Below, piece after piece: positions 9,263 through 16,517 of a stretch of DNA of 64,000 bases. Below the pieces are notes generated by a model. It searched no databases. It was not told the origin of the DNA and saw only the letters and a list, made by a program, of their open reading frames with translations. Numbering within the stretch: the first letter of the stretch is position 1; each line of letters opens with the position of its first letter. The position numbers and the translations under genes were made by a program. Origin of the DNA: Candidatus Amulumruptor caecigallinarius (GTDB taxonomy: Bacteria; Bacteroidota; Bacteroidia; Bacteroidales; Muribaculaceae); the NCBI GenBank assembly GCA_944321825.1, contig CALUMU010000009.1, positions 30,489-94,488 on the forward strand. The letters are read 5' to 3'.

Positions 9263-10489
9263 ATGAATTTAGTAGACCGATTTCTGCACTACGTATCATT
9301 TGACACCCAGAGCGACGAGCTGACCAACATGTGGCCGTCGACTCCGGGACAGATGATTTTTGCCCGCGAGCTCGAAAAAGAGCTGCGCCAGATGGGGCTG
9401 ACGGAAATAACCCTCGACGACAACGGCTATCTGATGGCGACGCTGCCAGCCAACACCGACAATAGCGACATACCCACCATAGGCTTCATAGCGCATCTCG
9501 ACACATCGCCCGACATGAGCGGACGGCACGTGCACCCGCGCATAGTCAGCAACTATGACGGAAGCGACATCGTGCTTAACGACAAGGAAGGCATAGTGCT
9601 GAAACCGTCAGAATTTCCCGAACTGCTCCACTATAAGGGACAGGATCTGATTGTCACTGACGGCACGACCCTCCTCGGCGCGGACGACAAGGCCGGCATC
9701 GCCGAAATCGTCTCTGCAATCGCATATTTGCAGGAACACCCCGAAATCAAGCACGGCAAGATACGCATAGCCTTCAACCCCGACGAGGAGATAGGCCAAG
9801 GTGCGCACAAATTCGATGTAAAGCTCTTCGGCGCCAACTGGGCATATACCATGGACGGAGGCGAAATAGGCGAATTGGAGTATGAGAACTTCAACGCAGC
9901 AGTGGCCAAGGTCACATTTACCGGGCGCAACGTGCATCCGGGGTATGCCCGCCACAAGATGCTCAACTCCATGCGTGTCGCCAACCAGTTTGTCATCATG
10001 CTGCCCCGATGGGAGACACCAGAACACACCGAAGGCTACGAGGGATTCTACCACCTGACCTCGATGGAGGGCAACGTGGAGAAGACAGAGCTGACATACA
10101 TCATCCGCGACCATGACCGCGACCGCTTCGAACGCCGCAAAAAGGAGCTGGAGCATCTGACCCGCAAAATCAACAACGAGTTTCCGGGATGCGCCTCGAT
10201 TGAAATCAAGGACCAGTACTACAACATGCGCGAAAAAATCGAACCGGTCATGCACATCGTGGACGTTGCCGTAGAAGCGATGAAACGCCTTGACATCATT
10301 CCCCACGTAGTGCCCATACGCGGCGGCACAGACGGCGCACAGCTCTCATTCAAAGGACTCCCCTGCCCCAACATATTTGCCGGAGGTCTCAATTTCCACG
10401 GACGCTATGAGTTCGTCCCCATCCCTTCGATGGAAAAGGCCCGTGACGTAATCGTAGAGATAGCCCGCTTGGTGGCCGAAGGAAAGTAA
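9263..10489 (+). CDS. pepT: Peptidase T (tripeptide aminopeptidase)
   Basis: Zinc aminopeptidase of the M20B family that removes the N-terminal residue from tripeptides in the cytoplasm. The 408-residue length is normal. Metal-site motifs are visible: [11 protein letters not shown] (first histidine), LLGADDKAG (bridging aspartate), NPDEEIGQG (catalytic and metal-binding glutamates) and [19 protein letters not shown] near the C-terminus. It is the first gene of a tight run with miaA, queA and a tRNA/rRNA methyltransferase. Confidence 0.96.
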   Translation: MNLVDRFLHYVSFDTQSDELTNMWPSTPGQMIFARELEKELRQMGLTEITLDDNGYLMATLPANTDNSDIPTIGFIAHLDTSPDMSGRHVHPRIVSNYDGSDIVLNDKEGIVLKPSEFPELLHYKGQDLIVTDGTTLLGADDKAGIAEIVSAIAYLQEHPEIKHGKIRIAFNPDEEIGQGAHKFDVKLFGANWAYTMDGGEIGELEYENFNAAVAKVTFTGRNVHPGYARHKMLNSMRVANQFVIMLPRWETPEHTEGYEGFYHLTSMEGNVEKTELTYIIRDHDRDRFERRKKELEHLTRKINNEFPGCASIEIKDQYYNMREKIEPVMHIVDVAVEAMKRLDIIPHVVPIRGGTDGAQLSFKGLPCPNIFAGGLNFHGRYEFVPIPSMEKARDVIVEIARLVAEGK

Positions 10490-10494
10490 ACTGC

Positions 10495-11418
10495 TTGACA
10501 CCCGGCACACGCACTCCCACCAAGACGCTCATAGTGGTCACGGGGCCTACGGCTTCGGGCAAGACAGCTCTTGCCATAGAGATTGCCCTCAGCCTCGGCT
10601 GCGAGATAATCTCCGCCGACTCGCGCCAGATCTATCGCGGCATGTCAATAGGCACAGCTGCCCCGACCGCCGAGGAGTTGGCTGCGGTGCGCCACCACTT
10701 CATAGCCACGCTGCCTCTCGATGCCTACTACAGCGCGGCAGAATACGAATCCGACGTGCTTGCACTGCTCCCACACCTGTGGGAGCACAGCGACTATGCC
10801 GTCATGTGCGGAGGCTCCATGATGTATATCGATGCGGTAACACGCGGCATCGACGACATACCCACCATCTCTGACGGAGTACGCCAGAATGTATTGGCCG
10901 AGTATGAGTCACACGGACTGGAACACATGGTCAGGTGGCTTGGCGAGATAGACCCCGAAAGCTTGGAGTCTGTCGACCTGCAAAATCCCCGGCGCGTGGT
11001 ACACGCTATCGAGATCACACTCCAGAGCGGCACTCCTGCCTCACGGCTGCGCACCGGGCGAGTCAAAACGCGCCCATGGCGCACGGTCACTATGTCAATA
11101 GACTATCCACGCGAACAGCTGTTTGACCGCATCAACCGCCGTGTCGACAAGATGATAGCCGACGGATTAGAGACCGAGGCTGCCGCACTCTATCCATTGA
11201 GGCATCTCAACTCTCTCAACACCGTGGGCTACAAGGAGATGTTTGCCATGATGGACGGCACCATGGACCACGACACCGCCATAGCACGCTTGGCAAAAAA
11301 TACACGCGTTTATGCAAAAAAGCAGTTGACATGGCTTAAACGCCGCCCGGAAGTCCATTACCTCGACCCATCGAAGCCGTTGCTGCCACAAGCCCTTTCA
11401 CTCATCACCCCTGATTAG
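10495..11418 (+). CDS. miaA: tRNA dimethylallyltransferase
   Basis: Transfers the dimethylallyl group to A37 of tRNAs reading codons that begin with U. The P-loop GPTASGKT is at residues 17-24 and the tRNA-binding stretch ISADSRQIYRGMSIGTA follows, as in all MiaA proteins; 307 residues is the usual length. No ATG precedes the P-loop in this frame. The best start is TTG at 10495, five bases after the pepT stop, with GGAAAG placed eight bases before it, which suggests translational coupling. A second MiaA, common in Bacteroidetes, would lie elsewhere. Confidence 0.94.
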   Translation: MTPGTRTPTKTLIVVTGPTASGKTALAIEIALSLGCEIISADSRQIYRGMSIGTAAPTAEELAAVRHHFIATLPLDAYYSAAEYESDVLALLPHLWEHSDYAVMCGGSMMYIDAVTRGIDDIPTISDGVRQNVLAEYESHGLEHMVRWLGEIDPESLESVDLQNPRRVVHAIEITLQSGTPASRLRTGRVKTRPWRTVTMSIDYPREQLFDRINRRVDKMIADGLETEAAALYPLRHLNSLNTVGYKEMFAMMDGTMDHDTAIARLAKNTRVYAKKQLTWLKRRPEVHYLDPSKPLLPQALSLITPD

Positions 11419-11427
11419 CACAACCCC

Positions 11428-12663
11428 ATGAATGTCAAAGATATAGACATATCCGCATTTGACTACGAGCTGCCTGACGCGAGGATAGCGAAGCATCCTC
11501 TGGCCCGACGCGAACAGTGCCTGCTGCTCATGCGCGACCATGACGGCTCACTGTCAACGCATATTTTCGCAGAGCTGCCCCGACTGCTCCCTGACGACAC
11601 GATGCTCGTCTATAACGCGACCCGCGTCATCAATGCCCGTCTGCGATTCCGCAAACAGCCGTCGGCCACGGATGGCGGCGCGGCGACACAAGGTGCGTTG
11701 ATAGAAATCTTCTGCCTCGAACCTTACAGTCCGCGAGACTATGCCGTCAATTTCGCATCGACCGACGGGTGCGACTGGATATGCCTTGTAGGCAACAGCA
11801 AGAAATGGAAATCGGGCATCCTGTCTCTGCCTTTAGAAATCGATGGCCGTAGTGTCACACTCAATGCAAAGAGGATTGACCGTGTGGGCAACTCGTCAGT
11901 AATCCGTTTCAGCTGGTCGGATCCGACAGTCACTTTTGCCACCATCATCGGTGCAGCCGGCGAAATACCCATACCGCCCTACCTCAACCGCTCCACAGAG
12001 GAGAGCGACAGCACCGACTATCAGACCGTCTACGGCCATATCGACGGCTCGGTGGCGGCACCTACCGCCGGTCTGCATTTCACGGACGATGTGCTTGCCG
12101 AAATCGACAGCCGGGGCATACCGCGCCACGAAGTGACGCTCCATGTCGGAGCCGGCACATTCCAGCCTGTCAAGTCCGACACCATAGGCGAGCATCCGAT
12201 GCACAACGAATTTTTCGCCGTCGACCGCCATGTCATCGAAGCCCTTGCGCAGAGCGACCGCCGCGTCATAGCCGTGGGCACAACATCGGTGCGCACACTC
12301 GAGAGCCTCTATCACCTCGGATGCATGAAACATGCCGGCATAGAGGGTGACGAGGTGCCGCAATGGTATCCATATGACCCGGCCCATCCCCACCTCTCGG
12401 CCAGAGAGTCAATGGAAGCATTGTTGCGGCATCTTGATGCCACAAGCACTCCGACCATCGTGGCATCCACCCGGCTGATAATCGCGCCCGGCTACACCCC
12501 TGGCATAGTCAAAGGGATGGTGACCAATTTCCATCAGCCCCGCTCCACGTTACTTCTGCTCGTATCGGCATTTACCGGGGGCAACTGGCGCACGATGTAT
12601 GACTACGCACTTGCAGGCGACTACCGTTTCCTTTCCTACGGCGATGCCTGCCTGATACTATAA
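11428..12663 (+). CDS. queA: S-adenosylmethionine:tRNA ribosyltransferase-isomerase
   Basis: Makes epoxyqueuosine in tRNA by moving and rearranging the ribosyl part of SAM. Family motifs include FDYELPDARIAKHPL at the N-terminus, VYNATRVINARL, PTAGLHFTDD, TLHVGAGTFQPVK and MVTNFHQPRSTLLLLV. At 411 residues it is longer than the approximately 355 of E. coli QueA. The extra length sits in the middle domain (residues 85-150), as in other Bacteroidales. It starts nine bases after the miaA stop. Confidence 0.96.
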   Translation: MNVKDIDISAFDYELPDARIAKHPLARREQCLLLMRDHDGSLSTHIFAELPRLLPDDTMLVYNATRVINARLRFRKQPSATDGGAATQGALIEIFCLEPYSPRDYAVNFASTDGCDWICLVGNSKKWKSGILSLPLEIDGRSVTLNAKRIDRVGNSSVIRFSWSDPTVTFATIIGAAGEIPIPPYLNRSTEESDSTDYQTVYGHIDGSVAAPTAGLHFTDDVLAEIDSRGIPRHEVTLHVGAGTFQPVKSDTIGEHPMHNEFFAVDRHVIEALAQSDRRVIAVGTTSVRTLESLYHLGCMKHAGIEGDEVPQWYPYDPAHPHLSARESMEALLRHLDATSTPTIVASTRLIIAPGYTPGIVKGMVTNFHQPRSTLLLLVSAFTGGNWRTMYDYALAGDYRFLSYGDACLIL

Positions 12664-12676
12664 TCTCATATACGGT

Positions 12677-13513
12677 ATGAACATCTGTCACGTGGAGGAT
12701 ATATGCGCGCCTGAGCTTGCCATGTTTGCAAGCCTGACGGACACACAGCTGCGCAACCGTCTGCATCCCGACGATGCCATTATCATCGTCGAAAGTCCCA
12801 AGGTGATTCTCACGGCCTTGTCACGCGGACTACAGCCAATCGCCCTGCTCTGCGAGCAACGCCACATCACAGGCGATGCGGCTCCGATAATCGAACGCTG
12901 CCCCTCCGACATGCCGATATATACAGGCTCACGTGAAACGCTCTGCCGCCTGACAGGCTACACGCTCACACGAGGCGTGCTGTGCGCCATGCACCGCCCT
13001 GTCGAGCCGTCGCCACGCGACATCTGCCCCGACACCGGGGGCCGTATCGCGGTGATTGACGGGGTTGTCGACACCACCAACATCGGGGCGATATTCCGCT
13101 CCGCAGCTGCCCTCGGCATCGACGCTGTGCTGCTGACACGCTCATCGTGCGACCCTTACAACCGACGCGCCGTAAGAGTGTCGATGGGTTCGGTATTCCT
13201 TGTGCCGTGGGCATGGATAGACGGCGATGTCTGCGATTCGCTCCACACGCTTGGCTACACCTCCGTTTCAATGGCTCTCCGCAGCGATTCTGTAGCTCTT
13301 GACTCCCCACTGCTGAAATCCCGGCCGCGCTTGGCAATAATATTAGGTACGGAGGGCGACGGACTTGCCGACCATGTGATCGGCGGCTCCGACTTCGTGG
13401 CCAAAATCCCCATGTCACACGGAGTGGACTCGCTCAACGTAGCCGCCGCCTCGGCGATAGCTTTCTACGAACTCACCCGGCCTATCGCCACGAGCGACCA
13501 AGCGGTTGTATAA
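12677..13513 (+). CDS. SpoU/TrmH-family RNA 2'-O-methyltransferase
   Basis: SPOUT methyltransferase of 278 residues, using SAM to methylate ribose in tRNA or 23S rRNA. An N-terminal substrate-binding domain is followed by the knotted catalytic domain with the three SpoU motifs: DTTNIGAIFRSAAALGID, LGTEGDGL and MSHGVDSLNVAAASAIAFYE. Which nucleotide is modified cannot be read from the sequence. The last gene of the pepT-miaA-queA run, 13 bases after queA; its stop codon lies inside an 18-base palindrome. Confidence 0.9.
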   Translation: MNICHVEDICAPELAMFASLTDTQLRNRLHPDDAIIIVESPKVILTALSRGLQPIALLCEQRHITGDAAPIIERCPSDMPIYTGSRETLCRLTGYTLTRGVLCAMHRPVEPSPRDICPDTGGRIAVIDGVVDTTNIGAIFRSAAALGIDAVLLTRSSCDPYNRRAVRVSMGSVFLVPWAWIDGDVCDSLHTLGYTSVSMALRSDSVALDSPLLKSRPRLAIILGTEGDGLADHVIGGSDFVAKIPMSHGVDSLNVAAASAIAFYELTRPIATSDQAVV

Positions 13514-13528
13514 GTGAATATTCACTTA
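13511..13528. repeat. Perfect 18-base palindrome, minimal foldback repeat
   Basis: TAAGTGAATATTCACTTA is a perfect palindrome whose first three bases are the stop of the upstream methyltransferase gene. It sits between convergent genes. The half-site matches the arms of the repeats at 488-550 and 55751-55948, as if the interior had been lost. It could also act as a weak terminator or protein-binding site. Confidence 0.55.
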
Positions 13529-13535
13529 ACATGCA

Positions 13536-14051
13536 CTATCCGCCATACTCTGTCGGAGCTTCGGCCGCTACCGGCATTGGAGTGTCGTCAGGCTCTACGT
13601 AAGCCGAAATCCTGCCGGCATCTCCCTGTTTCATCAGGTAAGAGTGGTTTATGTAATATTCTATGGCTGCGAGAGTCCTGGCCCTTGCGGCAGGTTTAAG
13701 TTGGCACTCCCACACAGTCAGGACATTCCAGCCCATGTCACGCAAACGGTCCTTCTGCGCCTCGTCGCGCTCTTTGTTGCGCCGTATCTTTGCAGTCCAG
13801 AAGTCGGCATTGGTTTTCGGGATATGCTTGTGTTCCTCATGACCGTGCCAAAAGCAGCCATGTATGAAAATCACGATACCGTATTTCTTCAGCACTATAT
13901 CCGGAGTGCCCGGCAGACGCTTGACATGCTTACGGTAGCGGTAGCCGCGTGACCACAGCCACCGGCGCACTATCATCTCGGGCTTGGTGTCCTTGCCCCT
14001 GATGTGGCTCATGCATCGGGAGCGTTGCTCCCGTGTCATCACGTCCGTCAT
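13536..14051 (-). CDS. vsr: Very short patch repair endonuclease Vsr
   Basis: Nicks DNA beside T:G mismatches formed when methylated cytosine is deaminated. The 171-residue protein begins with the typical RSRCMSHIRGKDTKPEM stretch. The metal-binding aspartate is in GTPDIVLKKYG and the conserved histidines in FIHGCFWHGHE; the DFWTAKIRRN segment is also family-typical. A C-terminal tail of about 35 residues goes beyond the E. coli protein. No cytosine methyltransferase is encoded nearby, so this copy is an orphan in the window. The ATG lies six bases after the stop of a 37-residue membrane protein. Confidence 0.95.
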   Translation of the reverse strand: MTDVMTREQRSRCMSHIRGKDTKPEMIVRRWLWSRGYRYRKHVKRLPGTPDIVLKKYGIVIFIHGCFWHGHEEHKHIPKTNADFWTAKIRRNKERDEAQKDRLRDMGWNVLTVWECQLKPAARARTLAAIEYYINHSYLMKQGDAGRISAYVEPDDTPMPVAAEAPTEYGG

Positions 14052-14057
14052 ATTCTG

Positions 14058-14171
14058 CTAAAACGACAGCGACACATACACCGCGACACCCACGACAACC
14101 GTTACCCACCCCCGTACCAAGAAAGGGAGATAGGCACCGCCGAACACGCTGCGCCGCGTCTGCGACATCAT
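14058..14171 (-). CDS. Small one-helix membrane protein upstream of vsr
   Basis: The 37-residue product has a basic N-terminus (MMSQTRRSV) and one hydrophobic helix (WVTVVVGVAVYVSLSF). It has its own promoter-like element 40 bases upstream and the vsr ATG follows after six bases, so the two look co-transcribed. An in-frame start further up (14321) would begin before that promoter and was not used. The family is not recognised and coding status rests on context only. Confidence 0.4.
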   Translation of the reverse strand: MMSQTRRSVFGGAYLPFLVRGWVTVVVGVAVYVSLSF

Positions 14172-14211
14172 CCGAGCTATTATGTCACGGCTTTCGTCAG
14201 GTCGTACAATG

Positions 14212-14219
14212 CAAATATA
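14212..14219 (-). promoter_or_regulatory. Promoter -7 element for the small gene and vsr
   Basis: Minus-strand TATATTTG matches TAnnTTTG, 40 bases before the 37-codon gene. The rest of the stretch 14220-14417 shows no convincing gene. Confidence 0.4.
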
Positions 14220-14417
14220 ACTCTTATTGCTGAAAACACAGCTCTTCCGGCTGAAAACATAAACATATTTACCCCATAGATTCCCCCAAAAAGCAAGCAT
14301 CACCTCTTTGAGAAACCACATTTACACAATCCTCACCAAATTTTCCTGCCGAAATCGCGCCAAACACTTTGCCGGCATGAAGTGGCACCTCAATAAGCAC
14401 CGATTTTGTCGACTGAA

Positions 14418-14696
14418 TTATTTATCTCCGTAATGACCTTTAAGCGAAACGACAGTAACAACCACTATTTCGTCCTCAATAGTGTAAATCATTCGCGAAC
14501 CTTTGTCAATGCGCCTACTCCAAAAGCCGCTCAGGTTTCCTTTCAGTTGCTCCACCTGTCCGGTACCTGTTTTTGGGTGTTCCCGAAGCTCCGCAAATAA
14601 ATTCGCTATCTTTTTGAGAATTTTATTTTGCCCTGACTTCTGCCATTCTTTCAAGTGTTGTTCTGCCTCGGGTTGCAAAATCAATTCGTAAATCAT
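14418..14696 (-). CDS. YoeB/Txe-family toxin (ribosome-dependent mRNA interferase)
   Basis: The 92-residue RelE-fold toxin most likely cuts mRNA in the ribosomal A site. The C-terminal half is close to YoeB: FWSRRI, then RMIYTIEDEIVVV, ending LKGHYGDK with the catalytic histidine-tyrosine end. Its ATG overlaps the antitoxin stop by four bases (14693-14696), the usual arrangement of such pairs. The antitoxin is not of the usual YefM type (see next gene). Confidence 0.9.
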   Translation of the reverse strand: MIYELILQPEAEQHLKEWQKSGQNKILKKIANLFAELREHPKTGTGQVEQLKGNLSGFWSRRIDKGSRMIYTIEDEIVVVTVVSLKGHYGDK

Positions 14697-14992
14697 ACTC
14701 CAAGCAATTCACGGATTTCTTCCATAGAATATGCACGTCCTTTTCCAGCTTCCATTTCGGCTATTCCGCGCCTAACGGATGCCATGTTTTCGGGGTCGTC
14801 AAACCACGGATCGCCGGACGGAGACGGGTTTTCGTTTACTTCCACGGAGATTGCTTCCGCTTTGGAAATAAGGATTGTTTCAATGTAATTTTTCAGGCTC
14901 TTGCCCTGAGCCACTGCCATAATAGAGAGTTTCTGCAAGGTTTCGACCGGCAGATCTATGTTTTTACGCTTGAGATTCAATGCTGTTGCCAT
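14693..14992 (-). CDS. Antitoxin partner of the YoeB-type toxin
   Basis: A 99-residue protein. The N-terminal half (residues 5-45, KRKNIDLPVETLQKLSIMAV...KSLKNYIETIL) looks like a ribbon-helix-helix DNA-binding domain, and the acidic C-terminal half (DPWFDDPENMASVRRGIAEM) is probably the toxin-binding tail. The ATG at 14992 was preferred over a start at 15109 because the promoter lies between. A perfect dyad overlaps that promoter, fitting autoregulation. Confidence 0.82.
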   Translation of the reverse strand: MATALNLKRKNIDLPVETLQKLSIMAVAQGKSLKNYIETILISKAEAISVEVNENPSPSGDPWFDDPENMASVRRGIAEMEAGKGRAYSMEEIRELLGV

Positions 14993-15016
14993 AGTTTTAA
15001 GAGTGTTGTTATAATG

Positions 15017-15037
15017 CAAATGTATAAAGAATATACA
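15017..15037 (-). promoter_or_regulatory. Promoter and operator of the toxin-antitoxin pair
   Basis: On the minus strand TACATTTG (15017-15024) fits the -7 consensus. It overlaps the perfect dyad TGTATA-aagaa-TATACA (15021-15037), a likely binding site for the antitoxin complex. Confidence 0.5.
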
Positions 15038-15077
15038 ATATACACAAATACAGTTAGGAAAAGTTTGCAACATGGGA

Positions 15078-15153
15078 GTTGTCTCGTTTGAAAAACTCAC
15101 AGCCGACAATATCGATGTCGCATCATACTCCGGGGCTGCCGTAACCGCCGCCG
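15078..15153 (+). pseudogene. Duplicated fragment of the GIN-domain lipoprotein gene
   Basis: These 76 bases match 20609-20684, the 3' part of the GIN-domain lipoprotein gene, with about six differences. The frame translates as VVSFEKLTADNIDVASYSGA against VVSFDKLTADNISVASYSGA in the intact gene. Both ends stop abruptly, and the right end lies five bases before the luxR-type stop. It is a scar from an earlier copy or rearrangement of the cluster. Confidence 0.7.
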
Positions 15154-15157
15154 TCTG

Positions 15158-15907
15158 CTATATCAGCTGGTGGTTTTGGGCGTATGCGACAGCTTCGGCT
15201 ATGTTTTTCACGCCCATTTTCTGGAATATGCTGCGTTTGCACGCCTTGACGGTGTCGATTGACTTGCACAGGCTGTCGGCGATATCGTTCATCGTACAGC
15301 CCTGGGTCGAGAGCGACAGGACTTCCCGTTCAAAGCCAGTCAACGCAATCTCATCACGCACCTCCCATTTGTGGTCATCGAGGGAATACTGATAGAGTAC
15401 TTTGGCTCCGGATTTCTTCATGACTATATTCCCAGGTTCGTTTCCGTCAGCAAGCGAGATGGTGCATACCGCCAGCCATATCCGACCATCTTTGGTCAGC
15501 ACAAGTGGTGTCAGTTTGTGGTTGACAAGACGCTTGTGTCTGCCGTTGGATATGTGTAAGTCATATGACAAGACGTAGTCCTTCCTTTCGCCGACAGGCA
15601 GCGTGTCGAAGAGCTGGATGCCACTGTCATGGATTTCGGCCAGCATCTTACGCTCCTCATGCGACATGCAGTCGATATAAAACCTGTAGCCGAGTTCCTT
15701 TATCTCATCAGCATCACTTCCGCAAAGACGGGCTATATTGCCGGAAACATACATGAACCCCTTCTTGAAGTAGTCTATTATATATACGCACTGGTATGTG
15801 CTGCGCTCGAAAGCACGGACAGCCTCGATGATAAGTCCTGCCTGTTCGTAATCGGGTTCATCAATGCTATCCTTCAGGTCATGCAGCGAAAAGAAATCAC
15901 TCTCCAT
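15158..15907 (-). CDS. PAS-LuxR transcriptional regulator of the RiPP cluster
   Basis: A protein of about 249 residues with a central PAS-like sensor region (roughly residues 35-155) and a C-terminal LuxR helix-turn-helix (LTGFEREVLSLSTQGCTMND, then IADSLCKSIDTVKACKRSIF). No receiver or kinase domain is present, so it is a one-component regulator, probably sensing a small molecule or redox state. A TTG start at 15934 is possible; the ATG at 15907 (MESDFFSLHDLKD) is preferred. It is divergent from the precursor peptide gene and carries a dyad over its own promoter, so it probably controls itself and the cluster. The ligand is unknown. Confidence 0.82.
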   Translation of the reverse strand: MESDFFSLHDLKDSIDEPDYEQAGLIIEAVRAFERSTYQCVYIIDYFKKGFMYVSGNIARLCGSDADEIKELGYRFYIDCMSHEERKMLAEIHDSGIQLFDTLPVGERKDYVLSYDLHISNGRHKRLVNHKLTPLVLTKDGRIWLAVCTISLADGNEPGNIVMKKSGAKVLYQYSLDDHKWEVRDEIALTGFEREVLSLSTQGCTMNDIADSLCKSIDTVKACKRSIFQKMGVKNIAEAVAYAQNHQLI

Positions 15908-15935
15908 TGTATCAGTTTGTAAAATGATTGGCAAA

Positions 15936-15958
15936 TTTCATAACACAAAGTTATGAAA
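15936..15958 (-). promoter_or_regulatory. Dyad operator over the regulator promoter
   Basis: TTTCATAAC and GTTATGAAA are perfect 9-base inverted copies separated by ACAAA. The minus-strand -7 element TAACTTTG (15947-15954) lies inside the dyad, so a bound protein would block or control the regulator gene. Confidence 0.5.
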
Positions 15959-16070
15959 ATAATCCCGATTACCAACAAAATCAACACATAAAGCGGATAA
16001 TTTAATTAAAAATTCCACATAAAGGTGAAAAAATACCCTTTTGTGTCAAATGAAATCAAAATACTACCAC

Positions 16071-16078
16071 TACCTTTG
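16071..16078 (+). promoter_or_regulatory. Promoter -7 element for the RiPP operon
   Basis: TACCTTTG matches TAnnTTTG and lies 117 bases before the precursor ATG, leaving a 5' leader of about 110 bases. The upstream stretch 15959-16070 is AT-rich with no gene. Confidence 0.45.
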
Positions 16079-16151
16079 CTGCGTCAATTATCAAACATCC
16101 GAATGTCGTGCACAACATTCATCACCGAGCATTACAGTGATTTAGAAATGC

Positions 16152-16170
16152 CAATCTATTAGATAGATTG
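16152..16170 (+). promoter_or_regulatory. Hairpin in the precursor leader RNA
   Basis: CAATCTAT-TAG-ATAGATTG forms a perfect 8-bp stem with a three-base loop, 25 bases before the precursor ATG. It may affect stability or translation. Confidence 0.35.
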
Positions 16171-16195
16171 TAACCACATTCAATTATTCTTTCAA

Positions 16196-16444
16196 ATGAA
16201 TACAACCGAAAATAAAAATCAAAGCAACACCAAATTAGAGTTAACTCAAGATGAACAAGGCCAACTCAACGGAGGCTTTACCGTCAAAAGTCCTACTACC
16301 AATGGAGTAGAAAACCACTTATGGTCAGACAATGGCAACTGCAAAGGTGGTGGATGGTTCGATGACAATGTGAACTGCAACCGATGTGCCAGCTGTGACA
16401 ATAAATCCGGCATGGAAACATTACAGCAAGACGACATTCACTAA
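16196..16444 (+). CDS. RiPP precursor peptide, Bacteroidales double-glycine type
   Basis: The 82-residue peptide has a leader ending LTQDEQGQLNGG (Gly26-Gly27), the form cleaved by C39 peptidases. The core of 55 residues is rich in Asn, Asp and Gly and holds four cysteines at 49, 61, 64 and 67 (spacing C-x11-C-x2-C-x2-C). Residues 1-15 are polar, without a signal peptide, so export must be through a dedicated transporter. The maturase gene follows 73 bases later and the C39 ABC exporter lies in the same run. Cysteines and nearby residues are the likely targets of the radical SAM enzyme, but the modification is unknown. Confidence 0.85.
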   Translation: MNTTENKNQSNTKLELTQDEQGQLNGGFTVKSPTTNGVENHLWSDNGNCKGGGWFDDNVNCNRCASCDNKSGMETLQQDDIH

Positions 16445-16463
16445 TTCACTCCATAATTTCTAT

Positions 16464-16499
16464 AATTGTTTGGTGGAAGAAAATTTCCACCAAACAATT
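16464..16499 (+). terminator. Strong hairpin between precursor and maturase
   Basis: A perfect 15-bp stem (arms 16464-16478 and 16485-16499, beginning AATTGTTTGGTGGAA) with a six-base loop fills the gap between the two genes. No long T-run follows, so it probably acts as a partial terminator or mRNA-stabilising end, giving more precursor than enzyme. Confidence 0.6.
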
Positions 16500-16517
16500 T
16501 AATCAAAAGCAAACATC

